64,000 bases of DNA from Pseudomonas khorasanensis (GTDB lineage: Bacteria; Pseudomonadota; Gammaproteobacteria; Pseudomonadales; Pseudomonadaceae). Each line of letters starts with the position of its first letter. Position 1 is the stretch's first letter. The notes beneath the pieces were generated by a model, which made no database searches, had not been told where the DNA came from, and saw only the letters and a list, made by a program, of their open reading frames with translations. Positions 51,407-60,491 of the stretch are shown here, piece after piece. The translations under genes were made by a program, and so were the position numbers. The stretch covers positions 1 through 64,000 of the forward strand of contig NZ_JABWQP020000014.1 in assembly GCF_014268505.2 (NCBI RefSeq). Direction: 5' to 3'.

Positions 51407-52213
51407 TTATTCCAGAATTTCCACCGGCATGCCGACTTCCAGGCGTCCGGTGCCGTCGTTGACCAGGTTCTGCCCGAACATGGCGCCATCCGCCGTGGCG
51501 CGGTGTTTTTGCAACGTCGCGAAGGGCTCGCGATCCGCACTGCGCTCCCCGGTCTGCGGGTCGACGGTGGTCATGATGCAACGCGCGCAGGGCTTGACCA
51601 CGCGAAACTCGATATCGCCGATGCGAATGCGCTTCCAGCCATCCTCGGCGTAAGCCGCGCTGCCTTCGATCACCAGATTAGGGCGGAACCGCAGCATCTC
51701 CAGCGATCGCCCCACTCTTTCTGAAAGGTCCAGCCGGGAGGCTTCGCCGATCAACAGCAATGGATAACCGTCAGCGAATGCCACCTGATCGTCATCCTTG
51801 CCAAAACCCGATTGCGTGGTTCGCGCACGCTCCAGCGGCATTTGCACCAGACGCGTCGGCTTGCCAATAAAATCGCTGACCCAGCGCGCAGCCTCTTCAC
51901 CGGCGTCCGGTACGCGCAGAGTGTCACGCCAGAGGGTCACGCCGCGCAGGTCAGCGTTTTGAGCAGGTACGGGAATCTCGATCGAGCCCTGCTCAGGGGC
52001 GCTCAGGGTCAAACCGCCGCTGGGATTCCACAGCGCCGACAACTGGCTCATCTTCGCTTCGGCACGCTGGCTCAGAAAGCGTCCGCTGGCCTCGTCCACC
52101 AGCATCCAGCGTCGGTCGCCCACCAGCCCCAGCTTATCCAGCTCGATGCTGTGCAGCAGTTCGCCCTTGCCGGATTTCAACGGGTAACGATAAAGCGCAC
52201 TCAGACGCAGCAT
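51407..52213 (-). CDS. MOSC domain protein (YcbX-like)
   Basis: A 268-aa protein with N-terminal MOSC beta-barrel (LSALYRYPLKSGKGELL) and C-terminal MOSC domain with VKPCARCIMTTVDPQTG, which has the conserved cysteine. The family reduces N-hydroxylated compounds using Moco. The moaB, moeA and mobA genes lie further along the window. Convergent with ppnP. Confidence 0.85.
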   Translation of the reverse strand: MLRLSALYRYPLKSGKGELLHSIELDKLGLVGDRRWMLVDEASGRFLSQRAEAKMSQLSALWNPSGGLTLSAPEQGSIEIPVPAQNADLRGVTLWRDTLRVPDAGEEAARWVSDFIGKPTRLVQMPLERARTTQSGFGKDDDQVAFADGYPLLLIGEASRLDLSERVGRSLEMLRFRPNLVIEGSAAYAEDGWKRIRIGDIEFRVVKPCARCIMTTVDPQTGERSADREPFATLQKHRATADGAMFGQNLVNDGTGRLEVGMPVEILE

Positions 52214-52290
52214 GGCCAGCTTCCTGATGGAAAAACGCCACCCTATACGAGCGGCGTCATGGAATCAAAGTGCGGGAGCAAGCCGACGTC

Positions 52291-53226
52291 TCAGGCCGGC
52301 ACTGCATCGAGCATCAGGCGCTGGCGCACCACATCGACCAGTTTGTCCGGCTGGAACTTGGACAGGAAATTGTCGCAGCCGACCTTCTTGACCATCGAGT
52401 CGTTAAAACTGCCCGACAAAGAGGTGTGCAACACGACATACAGGCTGCGCAAGCGCGGGTCGTTGCGAATTTCCGTGGTCAGGCGGTAGCCGTCCATTTC
52501 CGGCATTTCTGCGTCGGTGAAGATCATCAATAGCTTGTCGGTCATGTTGACGCCGGTGTCGGCCCAGGCCTTGAGCATGTTCAAGGCTTTCAGACCGTCG
52601 CTGGCGATATGCATTTTTACCCCGAGCTGACCGAGGGTATCGCGCAACTGCGAGAGCGCCACATTGGAATCGTCCACCAGCAACACTTCACGGCCCCGGG
52701 CACGCTCCAACACCGGATCTTCGAGTTTCTCGCGCGACACCTTGGCGTTGTACGGGACGATTTCGGCGAGGACTTTCTCAACGTCGATGATTTCCACCAG
52801 TTGATCATCGACTTTGCTGATGGCGGTCAGGTAATGCTGACGACCCGCGCTGGCCGGCGGCGGCAGAATGGCTTCCCAATTCATGTTGACGATGCGGTCG
52901 ACACCGCCGACGAGGAAGGCCTGCACCGAACGGTTGTATTCGGTGACGATGATGGTGCTGTTCGGGCCTGGCACCAGCGGGCGCATGCCGATCGCCTGAG
53001 ACAGGTCGATCACCGGCAAGGTTTGCCCACGCAGGTTAACCACGCCGCAAACAAACGGGTGACGCTGAGGCATCAGCGTCAGTTTCGGCAGTTGCAGCAC
53101 TTCCTGGACCTTGAACACGTTGATCGCGAAGAGCTGGCGACCGGCCAGGCGGAACATGAGGATTTCGAGGCGATTCTCACCCACCAGTTGCGTGCGTTGG
53201 TCTACCGTGTCGAGAATGCCGGCCAT
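52291..53226 (-). CDS. cheV: CheV: chemotaxis coupling protein with receiver domain
   Basis: A 311-aa protein: CheW-like domain (about 1-165) with LFAINVFKVQEVLQLP and CGVVNLRGQTLPVIDL, then a receiver domain (about 180-305) with LLVDDSNVALSQL, MIFTDAEMPEMDGYRL and HTSLSGSFN. It couples chemoreceptors to CheA. The start MAGILDTVDQ follows CAGGAGT, and a FliA promoter lies just upstream. Confidence 0.92.
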   Translation of the reverse strand: MAGILDTVDQRTQLVGENRLEILMFRLAGRQLFAINVFKVQEVLQLPKLTLMPQRHPFVCGVVNLRGQTLPVIDLSQAIGMRPLVPGPNSTIIVTEYNRSVQAFLVGGVDRIVNMNWEAILPPPASAGRQHYLTAISKVDDQLVEIIDVEKVLAEIVPYNAKVSREKLEDPVLERARGREVLLVDDSNVALSQLRDTLGQLGVKMHIASDGLKALNMLKAWADTGVNMTDKLLMIFTDAEMPEMDGYRLTTEIRNDPRLRSLYVVLHTSLSGSFNDSMVKKVGCDNFLSKFQPDKLVDVVRQRLMLDAVPA

Positions 53227-53267
53227 CAATGACTCCTGGGCTTGTTCTGAAAATTCACTATGAGGGT

Positions 53268-53294
53268 TTATCGGCTGCACTCAGCTAATCTTGA
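53268..53294 (-). promoter_or_regulatory. FliA (sigma-28) promoter of cheV
   Basis: The minus strand reads TCAA (53294-53291), 15 bases, GCCGATAA (53275-53268); the latter is the exact sigma-28 -10 consensus and the former one mismatch from TAAA. It lies about 42 bases above the cheV ATG. Confidence 0.8.
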
Positions 53295-53678
53295 TAACTG
53301 CAAACGCGCCAGCAAAAATGCCACAAACGACCGTTGATGTCACACTGACATCATGCTTTACTGGCGCCAGTGATTTCATCTGCTACCTTCAATGCGGCGC
53401 GACCTCGGTTTGCGCGTTAGGTTCCCGCGCCTCAGGGATTCCCCTAGGAGCAATCAGGCCCAACCTGATATTCGCCATTTCCAATAGCCATTACTGTGAC
53501 GCCATTCTCATTGCATGAACGGAGTCAGGCTTTTGTGTGCGATCGCAATTCAGTGGCAACCCATCCCCTGGAACCCCACGGTCGGTGCACCTGCACGACC
53601 CGGCGCGATCTGCCGACGATTCACCACCGTCGCCACACATGGCCATCCGTCAACCAACACGACGTGGTGGACATAAAC
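53295..53678. other. Intergenic region between cheV and the Hpt-like gene
   Basis: 384 bases with no convincing gene. They hold the perfect palindrome ACTGGCGCCAGT (53360-53371) and a related GCGCCAG at about 53307. The palindrome may be a regulator site; no terminator was recognised. Confidence 0.5.
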
Positions 53679-54143
53679 ATGCCAATCGACCGTAAAGACT
53701 GGGCGCAACGCTTCCCCGAATTTCTGGTCGAGGCTCAAACGCTCCTCGCGAAATCCGAAGAATGTGTGAGCCACCTGCAATTGATCAGTAACGACAAGGA
53801 TGCGATCGACTGCATGCGCGGTAACCTGCTCAAACTCTCAGGCCGGGCCGAAGCGCTGGCCCTGGAGGCGATTTCGGAGTTTTCCCTGCACATCTACAGC
53901 CTCCTGGATTTGTCGCAGCCTCAGGTGGATTTGCATGAACAGGCGCTCCAGGCCTTGAAACAGTGCTTTACCCTGATGGCGTGGCAGCTCGAACTGATCG
54001 ATCATAAAACCGGTCAGTTGAGCCTTGACGGTAGCGAACAGGCCGCCCTGCTCGAGGCTTTTGCGGCCGAGGTAGGCCAGAATCAGGTTCAGCCGGCGAG
54101 CAAACGTTTGCCCCTTTCGACGTTTTCGGCGCGTCAGGTCTGA
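53679..54143 (+). CDS. Hpt-like helical protein lacking the phospho-histidine
   Basis: A 154-aa protein, probably all-helical. The segment MRGNLLKLSGRAEALALEAI resembles the Hpt phosphotransfer motif (usually H-x-L/I-K-G...), but leucine stands where the phospho-histidine would be. The resemblance is by eye. It is divergent from cheV, so a role in signalling is plausible but unproven. The ATG at 53679 was chosen because it opens the helical domain. Confidence 0.6.
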   Translation: MPIDRKDWAQRFPEFLVEAQTLLAKSEECVSHLQLISNDKDAIDCMRGNLLKLSGRAEALALEAISEFSLHIYSLLDLSQPQVDLHEQALQALKQCFTLMAWQLELIDHKTGQLSLDGSEQAALLEAFAAEVGQNQVQPASKRLPLSTFSARQV

Positions 54144-54172
54144 CGCGAGAGACGCGTCGCTGTCGTAATTGA

Positions 54173-54490
54173 ATGGTTCGTACCTGCCAGCGACAAGTTC
54201 ATTCAGATAATCAGACCCGATTCACGATTGTTTTCTTGCAGCGCTATCAGGGTTTTCCCTGTGTGCCAGTATCAGCCACTGCAGGTATTTCAAAGCTGTC
54301 CGAATACAAAAACCAAACTTTTTCCATTATGGAACTTGCGTCCAATGGCACGTATTTTCTGACTGAAAGGACATATATAGCAAACGCGACCGACGGTATG
54401 TTAAGTGGTATTATGCCGCCCGTTAGTTGTATTCAAGTTAATGGCACAGTGACTCCAGACTTCGATACCGTCGAAGTAGGCCTTCAATGA
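54173..54490 (+). CDS. AT-rich orphan ORF, uncertain
   Basis: A 105-aa frame in a region that is clearly more AT-rich than its neighbours, with atypical codons. The latter half (FSIMELASNGTYFLTERTY in part) looks protein-like but matches no family I know. There is no clear ribosome-binding site. It may be a foreign fragment, a degraded gene or chance. Confidence 0.3.
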   Translation: MVRTCQRQVHSDNQTRFTIVFLQRYQGFPCVPVSATAGISKLSEYKNQTFSIMELASNGTYFLTERTYIANATDGMLSGIMPPVSCIQVNGTVTPDFDTVEVGLQ

Positions 54491-54601
54491 CCGTTTATCC
54501 AAGCCGGCTTAACTTAATAGCATAATTGACAGTATTTCAGACAGAGACCGCCAGCCATCGGCCGGTCTGCCCGCAGCGAACATCCATTGGCTCCATCCGT
54601 T

Positions 54602-55495
54602 ATGTACGCCAGTCTCAAGTCAATCACCACATGGCCACCCTCACGGGAAAACGCTCGCCGCTTCACACTCATCCTGTGCATCGCGGCAACGCTTGGCAGT
54701 CTGCTGGCCTACGCTTTTTCGGCGCGCGTCCCGCTGGGCTTGCTGGGACTCGAAATAGCCGCCACCGCCTGCGTCTGGGTGCAATACCGGTTATCGCGCA
54801 AGTCGATCAAGTTCCAGCCGCAAGAATTGGCCGATCGACTATTGCAGGTTCAGGAAAACGAACGTCATCGCCTCAGCCGCGAATTGCACGACGATATCGG
54901 TCAGTTACTGACAGCCGCGAAGTTGCAAAGTGAGTGGCTCAAGCGACGCCTGCCGGAAGATCTTCAGGAACACTGCACGGTGCTCTGCGACACGCTGGAG
55001 GAAACCCTCACCAAAGTGCGTGACGTCTCAGCCATCCTCAATCCGCGTCAATTGACCAGTCTGGGCCTTGAAGCGAGCTTGCGTGCGCACCTGCTCAAGA
55101 CGCTGGCCAATACGTCGGTCAACTGGAGTCTCGACTGCCAGCAACGACTCAATGGCATTCCCGAGGAAATGGCCGTGGCAGCGTTTCGCATCGCTCAGGA
55201 GGCTGTGACCAATATCTTGCGACACGCACAGGCAAAAAATCTGTTGATTCGGGTACAGCGTCTGCCGCAAGGTTTGACCCTGCTGATCAGCGATGACGGT
55301 CTTGGCTTCGCCCCGGCGGCCGACCCGGCAAGAGAAGGCCAACGCGGCATGGCCGGCATGGCCGAGCGCATCGAACAACTCGGCGGCACGTTGAGCGTCG
55401 TCAGCGAGCCGGGCAAAGGCACTCGAATCGAAGCACTTTTCCCTTGGGCGCCTCGGGCACTCGAACGGGCCAGTACGAATAAGGTTATGCGTTGA
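54602..55495 (+). CDS. NarL-type sensor histidine kinase (HisKA_3)
   Basis: A 297-aa kinase with two N-terminal hydrophobic helices, a HisKA_3 site (His in HRLSRELHDDIGQLL) and HATPase_c (AQEAVTNILRHAQA, ISDDGLGFAP, GTRIEALFPW). The short linker suggests it senses a membrane or cytosolic signal. The start at 54602 was chosen over one five codons upstream; neither has a strong Shine-Dalgarno. Its stop overlaps the start of the response regulator gene. Confidence 0.8.
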   Translation: MYASLKSITTWPPSRENARRFTLILCIAATLGSLLAYAFSARVPLGLLGLEIAATACVWVQYRLSRKSIKFQPQELADRLLQVQENERHRLSRELHDDIGQLLTAAKLQSEWLKRRLPEDLQEHCTVLCDTLEETLTKVRDVSAILNPRQLTSLGLEASLRAHLLKTLANTSVNWSLDCQQRLNGIPEEMAVAAFRIAQEAVTNILRHAQAKNLLIRVQRLPQGLTLLISDDGLGFAPAADPAREGQRGMAGMAERIEQLGGTLSVVSEPGKGTRIEALFPWAPRALERASTNKVMR

Positions 55496-56151
55496 CTTGT
55501 AACTTACTTCTGGTGGATGACCACTCGCTGATCAGGGCCGGCGTACGCGCTCTGGTGCTGGATATTCCCGGTTACGCAGTTGTTGGCGAGGCCAATGACG
55601 GCTCACAGTTGCTCGAAATGGTCGAGCAACTGCGCCCTGATATCGTGCTGCTGGATATCTCCATGAAAGAAACCGGCGGGCTGGAAGCGCTGCAACGCCT
55701 CAAACGCGTCCGCCCGCAAAGCAAAGTGCTGATTCTGTCGATGCACACCGATCCGGCGCTGATCATGCAGGCGCTGGAATGCGGCGCTCATGGATACCTG
55801 CTCAAGGACACCACAGCCACTGAGCTTGAGCACGCGCTGGAGGCCCTGCGCAACAACGAGCGCTACTTGAGCCCGGCCATCGCCCACACGGTAATCACCC
55901 AGGCGCTGACCCGTAATCAGAAAAACCAGCCGGACGTTGCCGATTCACACAATCTGACGGCGCGACAGCTGGAGATCCTCAGGTTGATCGTACGGGGCAA
56001 GTCCACCCGGGAAATCGCCAATGGCCTGGGCTTGAGTGTCAAGACCGTTGAAACCCATCGCGCGCAAATCATGAAACGCCTGCAAATTTACGACGTAGCG
56101 GGGCTGGTGCTGTTCGCCGTACGCGAACAGATCATCAGCCTTGATGACTGA
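55492..56151 (+). CDS. NarL/LuxR-family response regulator
   Basis: A 219-aa regulator: receiver domain (LLVDDHSLIRAGVRAL, Asp in IVLLDISMKETGG, Lys in GYLLKDTTATELEHAL) and C-terminal LuxR helix-turn-helix (LTARQLEILRLIVRGKSTREI, NGLGLSVKTVETHRAQIMKR in outline). It is translationally coupled to the kinase by a TTGA overlap: TTG start at 55492. Its end overlaps the convergent lipid kinase gene by 17 bases. Targets unknown. Confidence 0.85.
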   Translation: MTCNLLLVDDHSLIRAGVRALVLDIPGYAVVGEANDGSQLLEMVEQLRPDIVLLDISMKETGGLEALQRLKRVRPQSKVLILSMHTDPALIMQALECGAHGYLLKDTTATELEHALEALRNNERYLSPAIAHTVITQALTRNQKNQPDVADSHNLTARQLEILRLIVRGKSTREIANGLGLSVKTVETHRAQIMKRLQIYDVAGLVLFAVREQIISLDD

Positions 56152-57052
56152 TCGCATCATTGCTCGACAACAGCGGCGAGTCCTTCGGCAGATGGACTCG
56201 CAACGCCGCGGGACGCGCCTCGAACCGCATGCTTTCGCCTTCCAGCGGCTCCCCGTCAAGATTGATGTAGAGCCCCTCCGCCACCTTGATTTCCACCCAC
56301 GGCAAGCGGGTGCGGACGAACATGCTGTCGATGCCGAAACCGTCGCTGAGCAGGTTCTTTAACGTGCCGACCAGTTCCTGAGGTGCCGGCAAAATGCTGA
56401 TGTCCAGCAGCCCGTCATCGGCCAGCGCATGGGGACACAAGATATGCCCGCCACCCGCCTGGCGCCCGTTGCCGATGCCCAGCGCCAGCAGCTCGCCGCT
56501 CCAGTGAAAATCAGGCCCCTGCAGCTCGCCATAAGCGGCATGCAGTTCGCTGAATCGGGACAGCCCGGTAAACAGATACGCGGCGCCGCCCAAAATCTTT
56601 TTCAAGTCTTCCGAGGTATTGGCAGTGACCTGGCTGCCGAATCCGCCCGTGGCCATGTTCAGGAAGATCTGCCCACCCACGTCGCCCAGATCGATGGCTG
56701 AAGGTGAAACGTCGAGCAGTTCAAGGGCTTCGGCTGGCTCCAGCGAAACGCCGGCGGCGCGGGAAAAATCGTTGGCGGTGCCCAGCGGCAACAGTGCGAG
56801 ACTGGCTTCGCGCGGGTGCAACGCAAGCGCTTCGGCAATGTCACGCAAGGTGCCGTCGCCGCCGCCGGCGATGATTTTCGTGTAACCGGCCGCCAACGCT
56901 TCCTCGACCAGACGCTGGGCGTCGCCGGCCTCCCAGGTCAACCGGACAGCCAGCTCCCAGCCTTGCTCGCGCTTGGCTTCGACGGCTGCGCGAACATCCT
57001 CGTTGAGTGCCTGTTTGCCATGCAGAATCAACAGTGCCCGGCGCTCACTCAT
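56135..57052 (-). CDS. yegS: YegS-like lipid kinase
   Basis: A 305-aa diacylglycerol-kinase-like protein with the nucleotide-binding motif IIAGGGDGTLRDIAEAL and LALLPLGTANDFSRAAG, then GGRQ...GGGHILCPHALADDGLLDI (split here). It phosphorylates a lipid such as phosphatidylglycerol in E. coli YegS. The start MSERRALLILHG begins the fold. Convergent with the response regulator, overlapping it by 17 bases. Confidence 0.88.
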   Translation of the reverse strand: MSERRALLILHGKQALNEDVRAAVEAKREQGWELAVRLTWEAGDAQRLVEEALAAGYTKIIAGGGDGTLRDIAEALALHPREASLALLPLGTANDFSRAAGVSLEPAEALELLDVSPSAIDLGDVGGQIFLNMATGGFGSQVTANTSEDLKKILGGAAYLFTGLSRFSELHAAYGELQGPDFHWSGELLALGIGNGRQAGGGHILCPHALADDGLLDISILPAPQELVGTLKNLLSDGFGIDSMFVRTRLPWVEIKVAEGLYINLDGEPLEGESMRFEARPAALRVHLPKDSPLLSSNDAISHQG

Positions 57053-57368
57053 AAACGTCACTCCAAGAATTGAATCGGTTGAGACATCTTGACCACTGTG
57101 CATCACAAAATAGCCGCAGGAATTACAATTAATTCAGCCGTTATGGGCCGTCGTCCTACAGAGCTTGTATTTTTTCTTACGAAACAAGAGGAATCGGCTT
57201 AATTGACCCGTTCAGGCCAATGGGTCACCGTGTGCCGGCAGCACTTACGATCAATCCAACAACACAAGGATGTGCCGGTAATGAACCCATACCCACGGAT
57301 TTCTTTTAGTGAATCAAGAGATATAAAAGCCAGCAAGGGTGTAGCTGATACGGTCGGCGAGTACTTTC
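57053..57368. other. Gap with a possible 33-aa ORF
   Basis: 316 bases with no firm gene. A 33-codon frame MNPYPRISFSESRDIKASKG... runs from ATG 57281 to 57382 with AAGGA nine bases upstream, overlapping the next frame out of phase. It may be a small leader peptide or a remnant. Confidence 0.35.
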
Positions 57369-57482
57369 ATGCAGAACCATGAAGCCAAGGCAACGATGAG
57401 CCCGGTAGCCGCTCTTGGCGAGAGTCGTGCCAGCAAAAAAACCGATTTCTGTCACAGCGCCAAGCCCACCGGAGAATTTGAT

Positions 57483-57677
57483 ATGGAATCCCGTGTCAGT
57501 GAGCTGGACACTCACTTCAAATACATGCGTCGCGACATGGACGAAGTGTTGAATGATGTCCGAACGATCAAACACCGCCTGGCTTATTCGGCGGGAGCAA
57601 CCGCTGTATTGCTGGGGTTGCTGGGATGGGTGGCCAACAGCCGACTCGACCACCTGGTGACACTGATCAGCAACTAA
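57483..57677 (+). CDS. Small one-TM protein with coiled-coil-like head, unknown
   Basis: A 64-aa protein: charged helical head (MESRVSELDTHFKYMRRDMD) followed by one hydrophobic helix (AYSAGATAVLLGLLGWVAN) near the C-terminus. The layout resembles XhlA-type or similar small membrane proteins but I cannot name it. GGAGAA lies about seven bases before the ATG at 57483; the frame could also start at 57369, which would make 102 aa. Confidence 0.6.
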   Translation: MESRVSELDTHFKYMRRDMDEVLNDVRTIKHRLAYSAGATAVLLGLLGWVANSRLDHLVTLISN

Positions 57678-57736
57678 CCGAATGCATGACTGCACGCGTC
57701 GCCTGCAACAGCCGACGCGTGCATTTGCGAAGCGGG

Positions 57737-58963
57737 CTAACCCAGCAGCTCACTCAGCGCAATGAAACTCACTTCATCGCCTTCGATCAGCGTACTGCCC
57801 TCTCGCACTTCCACCAGTCCGTCCGCCCACGCAGCGCTGCGCAGCACACCCGAACTCTGGTTGCGGTAAATGATTGCCCGCCCCTGCTCGAGACGCCCAC
57901 GCAAGTATTCGCGACGACTGCCGGCCACCGGCCAGACGAAGCCCGCCGGCACGGCAAACCTGAGTGGCTCGACGGCCTCGACACCCAGACGTCGCAACAG
58001 ATAAGGCCGTGTCAGCAAGGCGAACGTCACCAGCGTAGAAGCGGGATTGCCAGGCAAGCCGATGACCGGCACGTTGCGAAAGTGACCGAACGTCAACGGC
58101 TTGCCAGGCTTGATGGCCAGCTTCCAGAGCGCCAGTTCGCCCTCTTCGCGCAACGCAATGCCGAGGAAATCCGCTTCACCGACCGAGACACCGCCGGTAG
58201 AAAGAATCAGATCGACCTTCTGCAATTCGCCCAGCCGGCTGCGCGTCGCGTCCAGATCATCCGGCAGGATTCCTGCATCAATCACTTCACACCCCAGACG
58301 CTGCAGCCAGCTGCACAATACAACGCGATTGCTGTTGTATATCTGCCCCGGCCCCAAGGCTTGCCCTGGCTCAACCAGTTCATCCCCGGTGGACAAAACC
58401 GCCACGCGCGGCTTGCGCACTACGTTCAGAGCGGCACAGCCCAATGACGCGGCCAGGCCCTGCTCAATTGGTCCCAACCGGGTCCCCGCTTGCAGAACCA
58501 CTTCGCCGACCGTGGTTTCCTGGCCTTGCGGACGAATGTGCTGACCTGCCCTCATCGGCTCGGTGAAACGCACACGGCCATCAGCCTGAACCTCTACGTT
58601 CTCCTGCATCTCGACACAATCAGCGCCAGCCGGCAGCGGTGCGCCAGTGAAAATGCGCGCGCAGGTACCGGGTTCCAAAGGCGCTGGCGACTGGCCGGCA
58701 AACACCTTCTGGCTGACAGGCAACGGCTCGCCTTCCCAGTCAGGCAGGTTCAAGGCATAGCCGTCCATCGCGCTGTTAGGCCACGGCGGCAGATCGAGCG
58801 TCGAGACCAGGTCTTGCGCCAATACGCGCCCTTCGACTTGAGCCAGCGGCAAGTACTCACATTCGACAATGCGCGACGCATCGGCCATTTCAAGCAAACG
58901 CTCAAGTGCCGCTTCGACGGGCATCAAGCTACCGGTTTTACCCGGCTTACCCACGGGATTCAC
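57737..58963 (-). CDS. moeA: MoeA: molybdopterin molybdotransferase
   Basis: A 408-aa enzyme that inserts molybdate into adenylated molybdopterin. Visible are LPPWPNSAMDGYAL, TGAPLPAGADCVEMQE, VLSTGDELVEPGQ and STGGVSVGEADF. Its GTG start at 58963 overlaps the moaB end by 17 bases; an in-frame ATG lies at 58924. Operon moaB-moeA. Confidence 0.93.
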   Translation of the reverse strand: MNPVGKPGKTGSLMPVEAALERLLEMADASRIVECEYLPLAQVEGRVLAQDLVSTLDLPPWPNSAMDGYALNLPDWEGEPLPVSQKVFAGQSPAPLEPGTCARIFTGAPLPAGADCVEMQENVEVQADGRVRFTEPMRAGQHIRPQGQETTVGEVVLQAGTRLGPIEQGLAASLGCAALNVVRKPRVAVLSTGDELVEPGQALGPGQIYNSNRVVLCSWLQRLGCEVIDAGILPDDLDATRSRLGELQKVDLILSTGGVSVGEADFLGIALREEGELALWKLAIKPGKPLTFGHFRNVPVIGLPGNPASTLVTFALLTRPYLLRRLGVEAVEPLRFAVPAGFVWPVAGSRREYLRGRLEQGRAIIYRNQSSGVLRSAAWADGLVEVREGSTLIEGDEVSFIALSELLG

Positions 58964-59486
58964 AAGGTGCCGCCTGCTTCAAATGAGTAACGAAGTTGCA
59001 CGGACGATGACGGGCGTCCAGCTGCTCCGCGAGGATGCCGTCCCACCCGGTGCGCACCGCGTTGGTCGAACCCGGCAGGCAGCACACCAGCGTGCCGTTG
59101 GCCAAGCCTGCCAGTGCTCGGGACTGCACGGTCGACGTGCCGATGTCGGCCACGGAAATCTGGCGGAACAACTCACCGAACCCGTCGACCTGTTTGTCGA
59201 GCAGGCACGCCACCGCTTCGGGGGTGCTGTCGCGCCCGGTGAAACCGGTGCCGCCAGTGATCAGCACGACCTGAACCACATCCTCGGCAATCCAGTTGGC
59301 AACTTGCGCGCGAATTTTATAAAGATCATCTTTGAGCAGCACACGTTCAGCCAGCGCATGGCCCGCTGCAGTCAGACGATCGACGAAGACTTGGCCGGAG
59401 GTGTCGGTTTCCAGCGTTCGGGTGTCGCTGACAGTCAGCACCGCGATATTAAGCGGCACGAAAGGTACATCAGCCTTGGCTTTCAT
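58947..59486 (-). CDS. moaB: MoaB: molybdopterin adenylyltransferase-like protein
   Basis: A 179-aa MogA/MoaB-family protein with VLTVSDTRTLETDTSG and LITGGTGFTGRDSTPEA, the molybdopterin-binding motif. It adenylates or binds molybdopterin before MoeA acts. Divergent from mobA by about 80 bases. Confidence 0.92.
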   Translation of the reverse strand: MKAKADVPFVPLNIAVLTVSDTRTLETDTSGQVFVDRLTAAGHALAERVLLKDDLYKIRAQVANWIAEDVVQVVLITGGTGFTGRDSTPEAVACLLDKQVDGFGELFRQISVADIGTSTVQSRALAGLANGTLVCCLPGSTNAVRTGWDGILAEQLDARHRPCNFVTHLKQAAPCESRG

Positions 59487-59567
59487 AGGCTCTTCCAGTT
59501 GTAGGGGAAACAGCCCGGTGTTATATCACAGCGGCTCATTTTTCCGCCGCCCCACTGGAGACTCGTC

Positions 59568-60170
59568 ATGCCGTTTAATACCCGGTTGCCACCCTGCTCG
59601 GTTCTGCTTCTGGCAGGCGGACGCGGCCAACGGATGGGGGGGCAGGACAAAGGTCTTATCGAGTGGCAGGGCGAGCCATTGATTGCTCATCTGCAGCGCA
59701 AGGTGCGGTTGCTGACCGATGACTTGATCATTTCCTGCAACCGTAATCGCGAGCGTTATGCCGCGTTCGCCGATCAACTGGTCACAGATGACGAAAGCGA
59801 CTTTCCGGGCCCCTTGGCCGGTATCCGCGCCGGCCTGAAAGCCGCGCGCCACTTGCACCTGCTGGTGTTGCCATGCGATGTCCCGGGAATTGACGAAGCG
59901 TTACTGGAAAACATGCTCCAGTGTGCCGATCAGCAACGTGAAAAACCTTTAATGATCCGTCATGGTGATCATTGGGAACCTTTGCTGTGCGTGATTCCGG
60001 TAGCGCTTCTGCCGGCATTCGAAACGGCCTGGGCTGACGGTGAACGCAGCCCGGGCCGTGTGATGCGCAGTCTCGGCGCCAGTGCATTGCAGTGCCCCGA
60101 CAACGACCCGCGCCTGGCGAATCTCAACACCCCGCAATTGTTAAATCTGCACAACACTGTGTCAGACTGA
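59568..60170 (+). CDS. mobA: MobA: molybdenum cofactor guanylyltransferase
   Basis: A 200-aa nucleotidyltransferase with the GTP-binding start LLAGGRGQRMGGQDKGLIEW and LPCDVPGIDEALL. It attaches GMP to Moco to give the guanine dinucleotide form used by DMSO-reductase family enzymes. Divergent from moaB-moeA. Confidence 0.93.
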   Translation: MPFNTRLPPCSVLLLAGGRGQRMGGQDKGLIEWQGEPLIAHLQRKVRLLTDDLIISCNRNRERYAAFADQLVTDDESDFPGPLAGIRAGLKAARHLHLLVLPCDVPGIDEALLENMLQCADQQREKPLMIRHGDHWEPLLCVIPVALLPAFETAWADGERSPGRVMRSLGASALQCPDNDPRLANLNTPQLLNLHNTVSD

Positions 60171-60247
60171 CACTATCAAGGAACTCTCACGCCTTGTTTA
60201 CGTCTCAAGCTCAGTAACCAGAAGATTTCCCATTCGGAGACACACTC

Positions 60248-60469
60248 ATGACTCAACGGACCCTCGCCACTTTCATGCTCGCACTGGGCCTGGCCACCCT
60301 CGCGGGTTGCTCCTCGCCGACAGTGATCACCTTGAATGACGGTCGCGAAATCCAGGCCGTCGACACCCCGAAGTACGATGACGATTCGGGCTTCTACGAG
60401 TTCCAGCAGCTTGACGGCAAAGAAACCCGCATCAACAAGGATCAGGTTCGTACCGTTAAAGAGCTGTAA
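60248..60469 (+). CDS. YgdI/YgdR-like lipoprotein
   Basis: A 73-aa lipoprotein with lipobox TLAGC and the YgdI/YgdR domain (PTVITLNDGREIQAVDTPKY...). Function unknown; the family has a small SH3-like fold. An intrinsic terminator follows. Confidence 0.85.
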   Translation: MTQRTLATFMLALGLATLAGCSSPTVITLNDGREIQAVDTPKYDDDSGFYEFQQLDGKETRINKDQVRTVKEL

Positions 60470-60491
60470 GCTCTGGGTAACTACCGGATAC

